A program made the position numbers and the translations under genes. This document shows, piece by piece, positions 8,957 to 17,216 of a stretch of 64,000 bases of DNA. This DNA comes from Desulfosporosinus fructosivorans (GTDB lineage: Bacteria > Bacillota > Desulfitobacteriia > Desulfitobacteriales > Desulfitobacteriaceae). The stretch spans positions 310,001 through 374,000 of the forward strand of contig NZ_SPQQ01000004.1 of assembly GCF_004766045.1 (NCBI RefSeq), given 5' to 3'. The notes under the pieces were generated by a model. It was given only the letters and a program-made list of their open reading frames with translations, did not search any database and was not told where the DNA came from. Position 1 is the first letter of the stretch. Each line of letters begins with the position of its first letter.

Positions 8957-9331
8957 TTATGAATTATTATCCTGCCTCACTAGATCCTTGCGTAATGCCA
9001 TGGCATTGCGCAAGAAAACGTGCCTGATTTCCGATTGACAACTTGTAGTATTTACGTGCAACAACACGCGGATGCAGCGTGAGAGTCCACTGGGCACAGG
9101 GATTTCTGTCGCACAAAGAAGCGGTACCAACTCCCAGCCGATCTGACGTGCACTAGACGCCGGAAAATCCGCATCCAAATCCGACGTAACCGTAAATATG
9201 GCGCTGACCAAGTCTTCAGTACACAGTGCATTTTCTGAAAGGATCATTTGTAAAAGTTCCTGGGTCGCTTCCCTTATCTCAGTCGCATCATTATGATCTA
9301 CGGTTGTCGCACCTCGAATTCCTCGAACCAT
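8957..9331 (-). CDS. aroH: Monofunctional chorismate mutase, AroH type
   Basis: Rearranges chorismate to prephenate. The 124-residue protein matches the trimeric AroH class: MVRGIRGATTV at the N-terminus (Arg7 of the active site), LLCATEIPVPSGL with the Cys/Glu pair, RCIRVLLHV (Arg90 equivalent) and IRHVFLRNAMALRKDL. The residue after RHV is Phe, where the Bacillus subtilis enzyme as I recall it has active-site Tyr108. ATG has GGAGG 7 nt upstream, inside the tail of the HutP-like gene. The gene supplies prephenate for the tyrA product encoded about 4 kb away. Confidence 0.9.
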   Translation of the reverse strand: MVRGIRGATTVDHNDATEIREATQELLQMILSENALCTEDLVSAIFTVTSDLDADFPASSARQIGWELVPLLCATEIPVPSGLSRCIRVLLHVNTTSCQSEIRHVFLRNAMALRKDLVRQDNNS

Positions 9332-9334
9332 CTG

Positions 9335-9760
9335 TTAACCTCCTTCTTTAGTCGCGACACGATGTCCTAGCCCCACCGCAACCTCATCCAAATGTAAGAG
9401 TCCGATTCCAAAGAATATCGCAACACTTAAATGATCGTCTTGACGGGCAATTCCAATCTTCCCACCAATATTCAAGCCCATGGCTTTATTCATAATTTGA
9501 CTTAAGGCCTCACGTGTTGCACCGGCTACTGCGCCTTCATCTCCATGAGTTTCTTGGATTGCTCCTTCACGTTTGGCAGCTACTATTGCACGTTCTACAA
9601 TCTTGCGGATTGAGCTGACGTATTCTCCGCCGTAATCTACCGCTGCTGTTTTGACTCCAATCCGTTGGTATGACTCTTTTAAGTTGGCCTCTTCTTCTCG
9701 ACTCTCTGTCATCGCCATTTTTAAGGCAGCGAGCGCTATTTTCTTGCTTTGTGCCATCAT
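9335..9760 (-). CDS. HutP-family RNA-binding regulator
   Basis: A 141-residue protein resembling HutP, the antiterminator of Bacillus histidine-utilisation operons. Matching regions are ERAIVAAKREGAIQETHGDE, ATREALSQIMNKAMG, and the C-terminal SVAIFFGIGLLHLDEVAVGL followed by GHRVA. Compared with B. subtilis HutP as I recall it, the two metal-coordinating histidines in the central helix are replaced by glycine-like residues, while the C-terminal histidine remains. It is 3 nt upstream of aroH in one operon with no hut gene near, so its ligand is probably not histidine. Start may be the first or second ATG (9760 or 9757). Confidence 0.68.
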   Translation of the reverse strand: MMAQSKKIALAALKMAMTESREEEANLKESYQRIGVKTAAVDYGGEYVSSIRKIVERAIVAAKREGAIQETHGDEGAVAGATREALSQIMNKAMGLNIGGKIGIARQDDHLSVAIFFGIGLLHLDEVAVGLGHRVATKEGG

Positions 9761-9969
9761 CTCGTTCTTCCTTCCTCATATATCTCGAAGGTTGTACCAC
9801 CACTATAGAATAAAAAGGCACCTTCTTGATGCCTTAATTCTATTATAAACCGTTCCACCGTTCTTATGGCAACTATTTACTTCCGTCCTACCGTACTCCC
9901 TCCTTTTCGAATGACTATGAAAAACTATAGACGACTGAATTATAGTACGCCGACGCGTGATTTGCAAGA

Positions 9970-10434
9970 CTACGGTCTAACCGTCAGGTTCTGAATATTC
10001 CCCTGTATCACGACAATCTGATCCTTACGAGGTTCAACTAATTGGGACTCTTTTTTCACAACTTGAACCTGAATCACTTGAGGCAAACCTCTCCCGTCCA
10101 ACTGAATTTGACCAGTCTCAACCGTTATTTCCCGCTCTCCATTGGCTAATGTGGCTATTACTTTACCATTTTGAAGCACACGGACCGGGGCAGCCGGAGT
10201 TGCCTTTAAAGTTAACTGCCACGTCTTGTGCGATTCGGCAAGCACAGGTAGTTCCAAAGGAGGAGCCTCTACCTTAGCTGCAACCGCCATATAAAATTCA
10301 AGCGGATCCCTGAGCACACTTAACTGCATTAATAATAGAATCACCGACGCCAAAACCATAACCCGGATAATCCTGCGTTCACCCCGCTGAACTGTATTCC
10401 ACATCCATTCTAGTAAGCTTTCTCTTCGACGCAC
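9970..10434 (-). CDS. Hypothetical single-pass membrane protein
   Basis: Not recognised. About 154 residues: a basic N-terminus (RRRESLLEWMWNTVQRGERR), one membrane helix (VMVLASVILLLMQLSV) and an outside domain of about 100 residues rich in beta-forming residues. That topology fits a protein anchored in the cytoplasmic membrane facing the wall. GTG at 10434 has GAGGTGG 5 nt upstream. An in-frame GTG at 10443 lacks one. It is downstream of the BaiN-type gene with a 41-nt gap, probably co-transcribed. Confidence 0.6.
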   Translation of the reverse strand: MRRRESLLEWMWNTVQRGERRIIRVMVLASVILLLMQLSVLRDPLEFYMAVAAKVEAPPLELPVLAESHKTWQLTLKATPAAPVRVLQNGKVIATLANGEREITVETGQIQLDGRGLPQVIQVQVVKKESQLVEPRKDQIVVIQGNIQNLTVRP

Positions 10435-10475
10435 GTACACCACCTCGAAAAGAGTTTATGCAGAAGGGGTATTAA

Positions 10476-11735
10476 TCAGACCATCGAAAGCACAGAATCA
10501 CTTGCGGATCGACCTGCCCTATAACCCATTGAAAACGCAGCTTGGAGGTTATATCCTCCCGTAATGCCATCGACATCCACAACCTCTCCAGCCCAATAAA
10601 GTCCTTCCACACGTTTTGAAACCATCGTTTTTGGATTGATCTCCTTAATATCGATTCCCCCTGCCGTTACAATCGCCGTCTCTATAGAAAGGGTTTCTGT
10701 AATGGTCATTGGTAAGTTTTGCAACAATCCTACTAAAAGTTTTCGTTCTTCACGGCTTATTTGATGCACCACACCATCAGGGTTTATCCCGCTTAGATGA
10801 ATCATCACCGGAATCATACTTTGGGGTAAGAGGTCATCCAGAGCATTTTTGAACTGCTTGTTACTATACTTTTGAAAATCCCGTTGGACCCGTGTGTCTA
10901 ATTGTTCTACCGAAAGAGCGGGCTTCAAGTTAATTCTCAACTCGACTTGTTTACCATCACGAAGCATATCTCCAGCTTGGCGGCTTAAAGTTAATATGAT
11001 AGGACCCGATACCCCAAAATGTGTAAATAACATTTCTCCAAACTCTGCGTTTTTCTTCTTTCCATCTACCCACAAAGTGGCTTCTACATTCCGCAAAGCT
11101 AGTCCCTGAAGCTCCTTCACCCACTGTTCAGAGGTTTTCAGGGGCACAAGAGCCGGTCGTGGTGTGATAACACTGTGCCCCAGTTTCCGGGCGAACCTAA
11201 ACCCATCCCCGTTTGAACCTGTAGCAGGGTAAGAGGCCCCTCCTGTACAAACGATTACCGCTGGAGCTAAATATTGTTTTTGGCCAGCCCCTCGAACCCC
11301 TTTGACATGGCCATTCTCAACTAGAATCTCTTCCACGGCTGTTCCCGAGCGTACTTCGACTCCCTTATCCTCTAGGAAGGCATTAAGGGCTTCAACCACC
11401 TTTTCGGCGTCGTCCGAGACAGGAAAAACTCGCCCTCCTCGTTCAACCTTCGTCTCTACTCCATAACGGGCAAAAAAGGCCCGTAAGGCTATGTTATCAA
11501 AGTCTCTCAATATGCCGTGTAAAAAACGACCATTTCCCGGGTAGTGGCTAATAAAATCTGTAACGTTTTCTTCGTTAGTTAAATTACAACGCCCTTTCCC
11601 TGAGATCGCTATTTTACGGCCCAAACGTTCCTTCTTCTCTAGCAAAAGTACCTTTGCACCGGCTTTCGCTGCTTGTCCAGCAGCCATCATACCAGCCGCT
11701 CCACCACCAACCACAATAACCTGATACTCGTTCAT
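10476..11735 (-). CDS. NAD(P)/FAD-dependent oxidoreductase, HI0933/BaiN family
   Basis: A 419-residue flavoprotein. N-terminal VVVGGGAAGMMAAGQAAKAG is the FAD-binding dinucleotide fold, followed by GRKIAISGKGRCNLTN typical of the HI0933 (YhiN/BaiN) family. The C-terminal ITGGYNLQAAFSMGYRAG closes the FAD site. Family members reduce steroid-like enones in gut clostridia, but most have no known substrate, so none is claimed. An AAGGAGA site precedes the ATG. A structured repeat element lies 32 nt upstream on the same strand and may act as its leader. Confidence 0.85.
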   Translation of the reverse strand: MNEYQVIVVGGGAAGMMAAGQAAKAGAKVLLLEKKERLGRKIAISGKGRCNLTNEENVTDFISHYPGNGRFLHGILRDFDNIALRAFFARYGVETKVERGGRVFPVSDDAEKVVEALNAFLEDKGVEVRSGTAVEEILVENGHVKGVRGAGQKQYLAPAVIVCTGGASYPATGSNGDGFRFARKLGHSVITPRPALVPLKTSEQWVKELQGLALRNVEATLWVDGKKKNAEFGEMLFTHFGVSGPIILTLSRQAGDMLRDGKQVELRINLKPALSVEQLDTRVQRDFQKYSNKQFKNALDDLLPQSMIPVMIHLSGINPDGVVHQISREERKLLVGLLQNLPMTITETLSIETAIVTAGGIDIKEINPKTMVSKRVEGLYWAGEVVDVDGITGGYNLQAAFSMGYRAGRSASDSVLSMV

Positions 11736-11766
11736 TTTGTCTAATCTCTCCTTAATTTAGCTTTTT

Positions 11767-11875
11767 TAAAGAAAACTTGGCTAGCGCCAAGCCTTCAGGC
11801 GCCGGCGATCGCCTTAGTTGCACTTATGCTTCCAGAAAGTATATAACTGAAAGTTATACTTTCTGACTAGTACAA
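11767..11875 (-). ncRNA. Conserved structured element, copy A (upstream of the BaiN-type gene)
   Basis: 109 nt, about 85% identical to 42241-42350. On the minus strand it contains a hairpin CAGAAAGTATA...TATACTTTCTG, a GC-rich middle (AGGCG...CGCCT), and a last hairpin CTTGGC-GCTA-GCCAAG followed by TTTTCTTT, like an intrinsic terminator. In the second copy the last stem is kept by G-U pairs, suggesting RNA selection. Both copies precede a minus-strand gene. A leader RNA, sRNA or mobile repeat are all possible. Confidence 0.55.
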
Positions 11876-11882
11876 GCATGAA

Positions 11883-11900
11883 GCCGCCATGAACGGCGGC
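11883..11900. other. Perfect GC hairpin beside element A
   Basis: GCCGCC-ATGAAC-GGCGGC forms a 6-bp GC stem 7 nt beyond element A. The rest of 11901-11995 shows no gene. Confidence 0.4.
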
Positions 11901-12052
11901 TCCTCAAATATCTCCTTCGCTCTACACACTCACGCCTCTTTAAAGTTTGGGTATTGGCTTACGTCTTTTGCCCTTAGAACGCTTCTATGTTAATATTGAC
12001 AATAAATCCTAGTCAACGTACCAATTTTTATTAACATTAGGAGGAATGTATC

Positions 12053-12319
12053 ATGAGTCTTGACCAACGCACAATCGTTGTGACACAAATTTCAGCAGCA
12101 GTTGCATGTAATGCACTTGCCTCTCTCCGGCTTTCCATCACGGAAGCCTTAACCTTGGGCATAAAACCGGAAGAAATCAAGGAAATTCTAGCTTTGGCTA
12201 AAGCTATTCAAGAACAGCCCATTTCTCATGTGACACATTTAGTCGATCAACTTTTGCGTGAACCTAAGAAACCGGCACACGTACACAATGCCCACTGTGG
12301 TTGTGGTAGCCACCAGTAA
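12053..12319 (+). CDS. Small protein, carboxymuconolactone-decarboxylase-like
   Basis: 88 residues. The pattern DQRTIVVTQISAAVACNAL, ITEALTLGIKPEEIKEILALA resembles the AhpD/CMD fold (helix, helix, then a G-hinge and EI helix), but the usual CxxC pair is reduced to a single Cys. The C-terminal tail HVHNAHCGCGSHQ is rich in His and Cys and could bind a metal. A strong TTAGGAGG site precedes the ATG, and a TTGACA box lies at 11996. It converges with the Fe-S gene, with 2 nt between the stops. Family assignment is tentative. Confidence 0.6.
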   Translation: MSLDQRTIVVTQISAAVACNALASLRLSITEALTLGIKPEEIKEILALAKAIQEQPISHVTHLVDQLLREPKKPAHVHNAHCGCGSHQ

Positions 12320-12321
12320 CC

Positions 12322-13401
12322 TTATCCATTCGCACTCGGGAAGAAAGACCCTGGGCTACCTGGATCACTTGTTGAACAGGCCAAACATAAGTCTGTATTA
12401 TCAAAAATTCGTTTGCCACACCTGATACAATATCTTGGGTTTCCTTCATGGATCAGTATTTTACCCGTTAATAAACGATGAGACATCGACTTTTGATTAA
12501 ATGACAACGCAAGCGGCCGACAAATTTCCACACATCGCCCGCATTGAACACATTTTTGGGGCTCTAAAATCAGACGCAACGACACTATCTTTTCCTCTTT
12601 AGTAGGATCCTCTGCGGTCTGGTCTGGGTTCCTATCTTCTTGCTTTTGTAACGCGCCCTGCGGACAAATCGCTACACACACTCCGCAACTTGTACATGAG
12701 TCTGATACAGTCAAAGCACGAAACGGTATTTTTCCATCTGTTTTTTTCTCCACCGCTTCAATAAGCCATTGCCGAGATTTTGGTATAGTATACGTCTCCT
12801 CAGCTGCTAGGTTGGGTAGCCATTCTTCGATTTTATCTCGACCTATTTGCTTCCAACCAGTCAGATTAACTCGCGGAACTTCAGCCCTAGCCCCTTCTCT
12901 TTTTTCTAGTTCATCTGCGCCCTCATCCGGCCGAACTTGTATGCTGATAGCAGCATGGTCTGGCCAATCCGCATGAGCCTCTTTAAACAGCTTAACACTG
13001 TTTGCACACGCTAGACGATCTTCGCATTCAGCACAAACTCCGGTCATGATCGTTACGGACTTTTCCTCCGCCAAGAGCATAAGAAGCATCCAAGCATCTC
13101 GGTCTATTATCCCCAAACAGGGAATTTCAAAGCCCTGGGGGATTGCCTTAGGACAATTTAATACGATATCTTTCTCCTTAAATAAATAATCATGAAGTTT
13201 ACCCATCGTCCGATCAACAAAGCCATCACTCGGGCACACGGCCATACATGCCCCACATTCTGTACATTGTTTGGCATCTAACTGCCGATATTCCGAGATG
13301 GCTTGATGCGGACAAATCTCTATACACAATTTACAAGCACGGGCAAACGGTTTTTTCGTATTTAGACAATTTCCAGTGTGGTACACCATTTGGCATGTCA
13401 T
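12322..13401 (-). CDS. Multi-cluster 4Fe-4S ferredoxin-type protein
   Basis: A 359-residue cytoplasmic iron-sulphur protein. Motifs in order: an incomplete ACKLCIEICP near residue 25, a full CTECGACMAVCP near 45, extra Cys pairs CAECEDRLAC near 125, CTSCGVCVAICP near 235, CVQCGRCVEICRP near 285, and a rubredoxin/zinc-ribbon-like CIRCGKRIFDNTDLCLAC at the C-terminus. At least three [4Fe-4S] clusters are expected, so it probably transfers electrons. Its partner is unknown. GAGGA 6 nt before the ATG supports the start. Nothing nearby on the same strand suggests an operon. Confidence 0.75.
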   Translation of the reverse strand: MTCQMVYHTGNCLNTKKPFARACKLCIEICPHQAISEYRQLDAKQCTECGACMAVCPSDGFVDRTMGKLHDYLFKEKDIVLNCPKAIPQGFEIPCLGIIDRDAWMLLMLLAEEKSVTIMTGVCAECEDRLACANSVKLFKEAHADWPDHAAISIQVRPDEGADELEKREGARAEVPRVNLTGWKQIGRDKIEEWLPNLAAEETYTIPKSRQWLIEAVEKKTDGKIPFRALTVSDSCTSCGVCVAICPQGALQKQEDRNPDQTAEDPTKEEKIVSLRLILEPQKCVQCGRCVEICRPLALSFNQKSMSHRLLTGKILIHEGNPRYCIRCGKRIFDNTDLCLACSTSDPGSPGSFFPSANG

Positions 13402-13571
13402 GTCTTATCCTCACTATCATTTTCTTCTTGTGTTACTATTGTATCCTAAAACGCCCATCTTAAATAGGGATTACTGAACAGACCCATATTTTCAGTATTT
13501 AAGCAATTTAATGCAGTACATCTTAAAAACGCACATCAAAAATAATGATAAATCCGCCGGATACTTCAGAA

Positions 13572-13621
13572 CAAAGGAAAACTCATCAAAGTGGCAGGCA
13601 TCTAGGATGAGTTTTCCTTTG
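13572..13621. terminator. Long hairpin terminator
   Basis: CAAAGGAAAACTCATC and its perfect complement, separated by 18 nt, form a 16-bp stem. On the plus strand it is followed by TTTTTC. It lies in the 354-nt gap 13402-13755 and probably ends the minus-strand unit 14757-13756. Nothing else was seen in this gap. Confidence 0.6.
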
Positions 13622-13755
13622 TTTTTCTCGGTTGTAGGAATGCAAAATGGCATCAGTTTTTGAAACCGACACCATTTTATAAAGATTGGTCATAATAAAA
13701 TCGATATGTTTAAAAGTCCGGTGAAACTTGTCGTTTCCGCCGAATCTACCAAGTA

Positions 13756-14316
13756 TTACTTCATCACAATTTTAATCTTCTCAATGGCGTTTTCAAAATA
13801 CTCTTTCATTATCATTCTCTGAGTATTAATGAGGGCTATATACACTCCATTTTTGACACTTCTCTCTGAAGATTCAGCAAGCTTGGCAGTTACATACAAG
13901 CAGGTATAAGGAGTAAACCCTTTTTTTGAAAGGTCCTTTTCAGGTATGTTCTCGATAAAACTTGTGAGATGATCTAACTCCAAACTAAAGACTTCTGAAA
14001 GACGCTGTGCTTCATCACTGTCAATTTCATTATCTTGATATGATAATTTCAAGGTTTCTATGAAGGTCTTAGCTAAGTCCTCCATAGAAACCTTAATTTG
14101 TCCTCTGACTTTTCTGTCTACCAACATCGCATAGAGGAGTAATAGTCTTAATAAATGGAAGTTCCGAATAAACTCTTCAAATTCCGTTTGATATAATCCA
14201 GAATCTGGGTCGATCGCTAAATAATCTTCATACGTATACAGCGGAACTTTTAGTACTTCATCTGCGCTCATCTTTATGAATGTACTTAGACTAACCTTCT
14301 TTCTTTGGAAAAACAT
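13756..14316 (-). CDS. Hypothetical protein
   Basis: Not recognised. 186 residues starting MFFQRKKVSLSTFIKMSADE. An AAGGAG site 7 nt upstream selects ATG 14316 over an in-frame ATG at 14346. The protein is mostly helical and charged, with a hydrophobic helix FHLLRLLLLYAMLVDRKVRG near residue 70 and no clear signal peptide. It follows a small membrane-protein gene 111 nt upstream on the same strand, possibly one unit. Confidence 0.55.
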   Translation of the reverse strand: MFFQRKKVSLSTFIKMSADEVLKVPLYTYEDYLAIDPDSGLYQTEFEEFIRNFHLLRLLLLYAMLVDRKVRGQIKVSMEDLAKTFIETLKLSYQDNEIDSDEAQRLSEVFSLELDHLTSFIENIPEKDLSKKGFTPYTCLYVTAKLAESSERSVKNGVYIALINTQRMIMKEYFENAIEKIKIVMK

Positions 14317-14427
14317 ATTAACACTCCTTATCTTTGGACAAGGCAATTAGTTATTCACCAACTGAACCCTGGGTTTCTAGGGGACTCCTTCTTTGTTCAC
14401 AGTTACACTTACTATTTAATAATCCAA

Positions 14428-14757
14428 TTAATCCAAACTATCAAGTATCGTATTAAGATCATCAATTTTATCAGTGACCTTAAATCCAAGTTTTTTGTAC
14501 ACAGAGACAAACAATGCCAAGTAAGCTAAAATGCTAAATAAAAGTACGAAATTGCTGTACCAAGGTCGCTCCTTTGAGCCAAAACCGTAATTTACTGCGA
14601 AGTAAATATTATTTAAATTTGAAACTAGCGCTAATCCTACCAAAAAAACGAATACGATCACGGCTCCTTTTGCATACTCAATCCTTAATTGTCTTTTAGC
14701 TAATTTCTTGTCAATTTCATGTTGTTTAATGGTTTCTTTAACATCTGATAACGCCAT
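14428..14757 (-). CDS. Hypothetical small membrane protein
   Basis: Not recognised. 109 residues: a charged N-terminal helix (DVKETIKQHEIDKKLAKRQL) followed by two membrane helices (GAVIVFVFLVGLALVSNL; FVLLFSILAYLALFVSVY) and a short acidic tail. The ATG at 14766 touches AAAGGAG directly, so the ATG at 14757, 9 nt away, is the start. Confidence 0.55.
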   Translation of the reverse strand: MALSDVKETIKQHEIDKKLAKRQLRIEYAKGAVIVFVFLVGLALVSNLNNIYFAVNYGFGSKERPWYSNFVLLFSILAYLALFVSVYKKLGFKVTDKIDDLNTILDSLD

Positions 14758-14955
14758 TCTAGTCATCTCCTTTGATTAGTCAACTAAGAGCAGATATCAA
14801 CATTATTTCCCACCTTAAGATGGTCGTTCAATCCTATATAGATAATAATACTCCCCTTATTTCAAAAAACAAAATTCTTTGTAAAAACAAGAGATTTCTT
14901 GTTTTGATAATGGCACTCAAAACACAATCTCCCTTGTAGATCTGTTTCGCTCCTT

Positions 14956-15672
14956 CTATTCAGCTAGCAATAAGGACTTCGCTAGATGGGTTTCAACGCC
15001 AACTAAGTGATCTAGCATGAGTTCCTGAGCTCTTTCCACATCATGATTTTTAACCGCTTCATAAATGGCACAATGCTCTATATATAATTTCTCAGGCGTG
15101 TTCGTGTCTTCGTAAAGTTTGCTACGACTGGTTATCAAGGTCTTCCGTACAGTATCTGAGATAGTGTTCATCAGACGAATTAGGATCTTGTTATGTGTAG
15201 CCCTAGCAATTGCATAATGAAAGAAATGATCCGCGTCTTCTCCCAAACGCTGTATTTGAAGATCCATGCGCATGACTTCTAAGGCTTCAAACATATCCTT
15301 AAGTTCATCGTCTTGCGCTCTCTCTGCCGCTAACCCCGCTGCCTGAACCTCCAAAATCTTTCGAGCTTCATAAAGTTCCAGATCCGCATCCTTTTCAATA
15401 AATAGCATCCAAGCGAGGGGTGCAACCACAGAATCAATGTTAACCTGTCTTATATATGTCCCTTCTCCAGAGCGCACTTCAATAAGACCCATCATCTCCA
15501 GGGCACTGATAGCTTCACGAATAGATGCACGACTAACTTGAAACCGTTCAACTAATTCACGTTCTGAGGGTAAACGGTCACCAGGTTTTAGTTGCCCTTC
15601 TGCAACTAGTAACCCTATTTGATCAACAATTTGTTCATAAATTTTCTTAGTTTTAATTGGCTTTAATAGCAC
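14956..15672 (-). CDS. lldR: FadR-family (GntR) transcriptional regulator of lactate use
   Basis: 238 residues. An N-terminal winged helix (KPGDRLPSERELVERFQVSRASIREAI in outline, residues 25-75) is followed by an all-helical FCD ligand domain, with HYAIARATHN and the C-terminal histidine region expected to bind metal and ligand. Family members LldR and PdhR sense lactate or pyruvate. GTG 15672 has AAAGGAGAG 7 nt upstream. An upstream GTG at 15714 has no ribosome site. It is the last gene of the lactate cluster and probably represses it through the TTGTC-GAC sites found upstream of each transcription unit. The gene name is inferred from context. Confidence 0.8.
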   Translation of the reverse strand: MLLKPIKTKKIYEQIVDQIGLLVAEGQLKPGDRLPSERELVERFQVSRASIREAISALEMMGLIEVRSGEGTYIRQVNIDSVVAPLAWMLFIEKDADLELYEARKILEVQAAGLAAERAQDDELKDMFEALEVMRMDLQIQRLGEDADHFFHYAIARATHNKILIRLMNTISDTVRKTLITSRSKLYEDTNTPEKLYIEHCAIYEAVKNHDVERAQELMLDHLVGVETHLAKSLLLAE

Positions 15673-15860
15673 TTTAACTCTCTCCTTTGTTCGACTGCTT
15701 GTAAACGAATTCACGATCTATAGGGGCAGTATATTTTCTATCTTGCTTGTTTTTAATCGGTGTATCTACGATAGGTTTAGATTTCACAACGAGAAGATAG
15801 TAGAATATTTGGACAGATTATATACCTTCATTATTCTACCATGACGCTTGTAAAAATGAA

Positions 15861-15895
15861 ACATGGAAACACCTATTAATATAGTGTTTCCATGT
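15861..15895. terminator. Terminator after the lactate dehydrogenase Fe-S gene
   Basis: ACATGGAAACAC and its perfect complement GTGTTTCCATGT flank an 11-nt loop, 18 nt beyond the stop at 15913. Confidence 0.65.
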
Positions 15896-15912
15896 AAAGT
15901 GCGTTTCTTAAA

Positions 15913-17214
15913 TTATAAACTCTTTTGGTTTTTCTTTCCAGCACGATAAGACTCCGCCAGAATTTGAATCGTGTGCAATACTTCTTCGTCAATGTTGGCA
16001 TTTTCGATCCCACTTTGCAATTGCATGCGACAAGCAGGACAGCCTGTTGCTACCGTATCCGTGTGAGTCTGGGCAATGTCAGCCGTTTTACGATCCGAAA
16101 TTTGTACAGATAGATCTGGGTGTACAAGGCTAAATGATCCCGCCATACCACAACAACGAGCAGCTTCTTTCATTTCAATCAGTTCCACACCAGGAATACT
16201 CTTAAGAATTTCTCGCGGTTCTTTATTAATTCCCGCTCCACGGTTCAAGTGGCACGGATCATGATACGTCACTTTACGCGATACTTTTCCCAAACCTTCT
16301 TTCTTAAAGGGAACTTGATGAATCAGAAACTCAGAAATATCATACGCTTTTGCAGCCCATTTATCTGCCAAAGGTTTTAGTTCCGGATCATTCTCCAGCA
16401 ATTCACTAAAAACATGTTTCCAAGCAGTACCGCCAGAAGAACAGGCAACAACTACTGCATCCGCCCCCATCCTCTCAAACGCCCGCAAATTGCGTTTGGC
16501 TAAGGTACGGGCTGAGGCAACGTCCCCATTGACCGAGGCAGGGATACCACAGCAAGCCTGGAACTTTGGAATGACAACTTCGATGTCATTTTCCGTAAGC
16601 ACCTCGATCACCGCTCTGCCAATGTCCGTGTAGAAGTAGTTGATCATGCAACCAGTGAAGAAGCCCACTCTCATCTTTGGATTTTTAACCTTAATCACTT
16701 CAGGAAACTCCGAACGCAAGGTCTTTTTGGGCAACATTGGGAACACTTTATCCTTGCCTATCCCGATATCAACGCGCATCCGCGCTAATTTGCTGTGCCT
16801 ATCCGGTATGTTTTTTAAGGCAACAGCCTGAAAGACACTTCCAACCTTCAACCCAAGATCAAACACACGCTGCATCTTTAAAGCGGTAAAGGCAATTTTC
16901 TTGACCGGATGAAGCCCTTTTTTACGGACAGCTTCTGCCCTTGCAGCGAGAATAATCTTATCAAACCTTACCCCGCATGGGCAAATATTATTACAGGCCA
17001 TACAAGTAGTGCAAAGAGAAAAGCGATCGGACATTCCCTTTGTCATCTCGATTTCTCCTGAGAGGAAAAATTCTAACAAACTAATCTTTCCCCTTGCGGC
17101 TCCGACCTCTTGGCGTGTTTCCTTATAGATCGGGCATACTGACTGACAGTTGCCGCATTTCATGCATTTATGGAGTTCTTCGTTAATCGAATCCAGAGAA
17201 TCGTATACGGACAC
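15913..17214 (-). CDS. Lactate/glycolate oxidase Fe-S subunit (GlcF-like)
   Basis: 433 residues. Two N-terminal 4Fe-4S motifs (CMKCGNCQSVCP near residue 17; CTTCMACNNICPCG near 70) are followed by two CCG cysteine-rich domains (GCMINYF...QACCGIPASVNGD; DPCHLNRGAG...ARCCGMAGSF), the arrangement of GlcF and heterodisulfide-reductase D type proteins. It should accept electrons from the FAD subunit encoded just upstream and pass them to the quinone pool or another membrane carrier. GTG 17214 follows GGAGGG by 7 nt, overlapping the end of the FAD gene region, so the two are co-translated. Confidence 0.9.
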   Translation of the reverse strand: MSVYDSLDSINEELHKCMKCGNCQSVCPIYKETRQEVGAARGKISLLEFFLSGEIEMTKGMSDRFSLCTTCMACNNICPCGVRFDKIILAARAEAVRKKGLHPVKKIAFTALKMQRVFDLGLKVGSVFQAVALKNIPDRHSKLARMRVDIGIGKDKVFPMLPKKTLRSEFPEVIKVKNPKMRVGFFTGCMINYFYTDIGRAVIEVLTENDIEVVIPKFQACCGIPASVNGDVASARTLAKRNLRAFERMGADAVVVACSSGGTAWKHVFSELLENDPELKPLADKWAAKAYDISEFLIHQVPFKKEGLGKVSRKVTYHDPCHLNRGAGINKEPREILKSIPGVELIEMKEAARCCGMAGSFSLVHPDLSVQISDRKTADIAQTHTDTVATGCPACRMQLQSGIENANIDEEVLHTIQILAESYRAGKKNQKSL

Positions 17215-17216
17215 GA

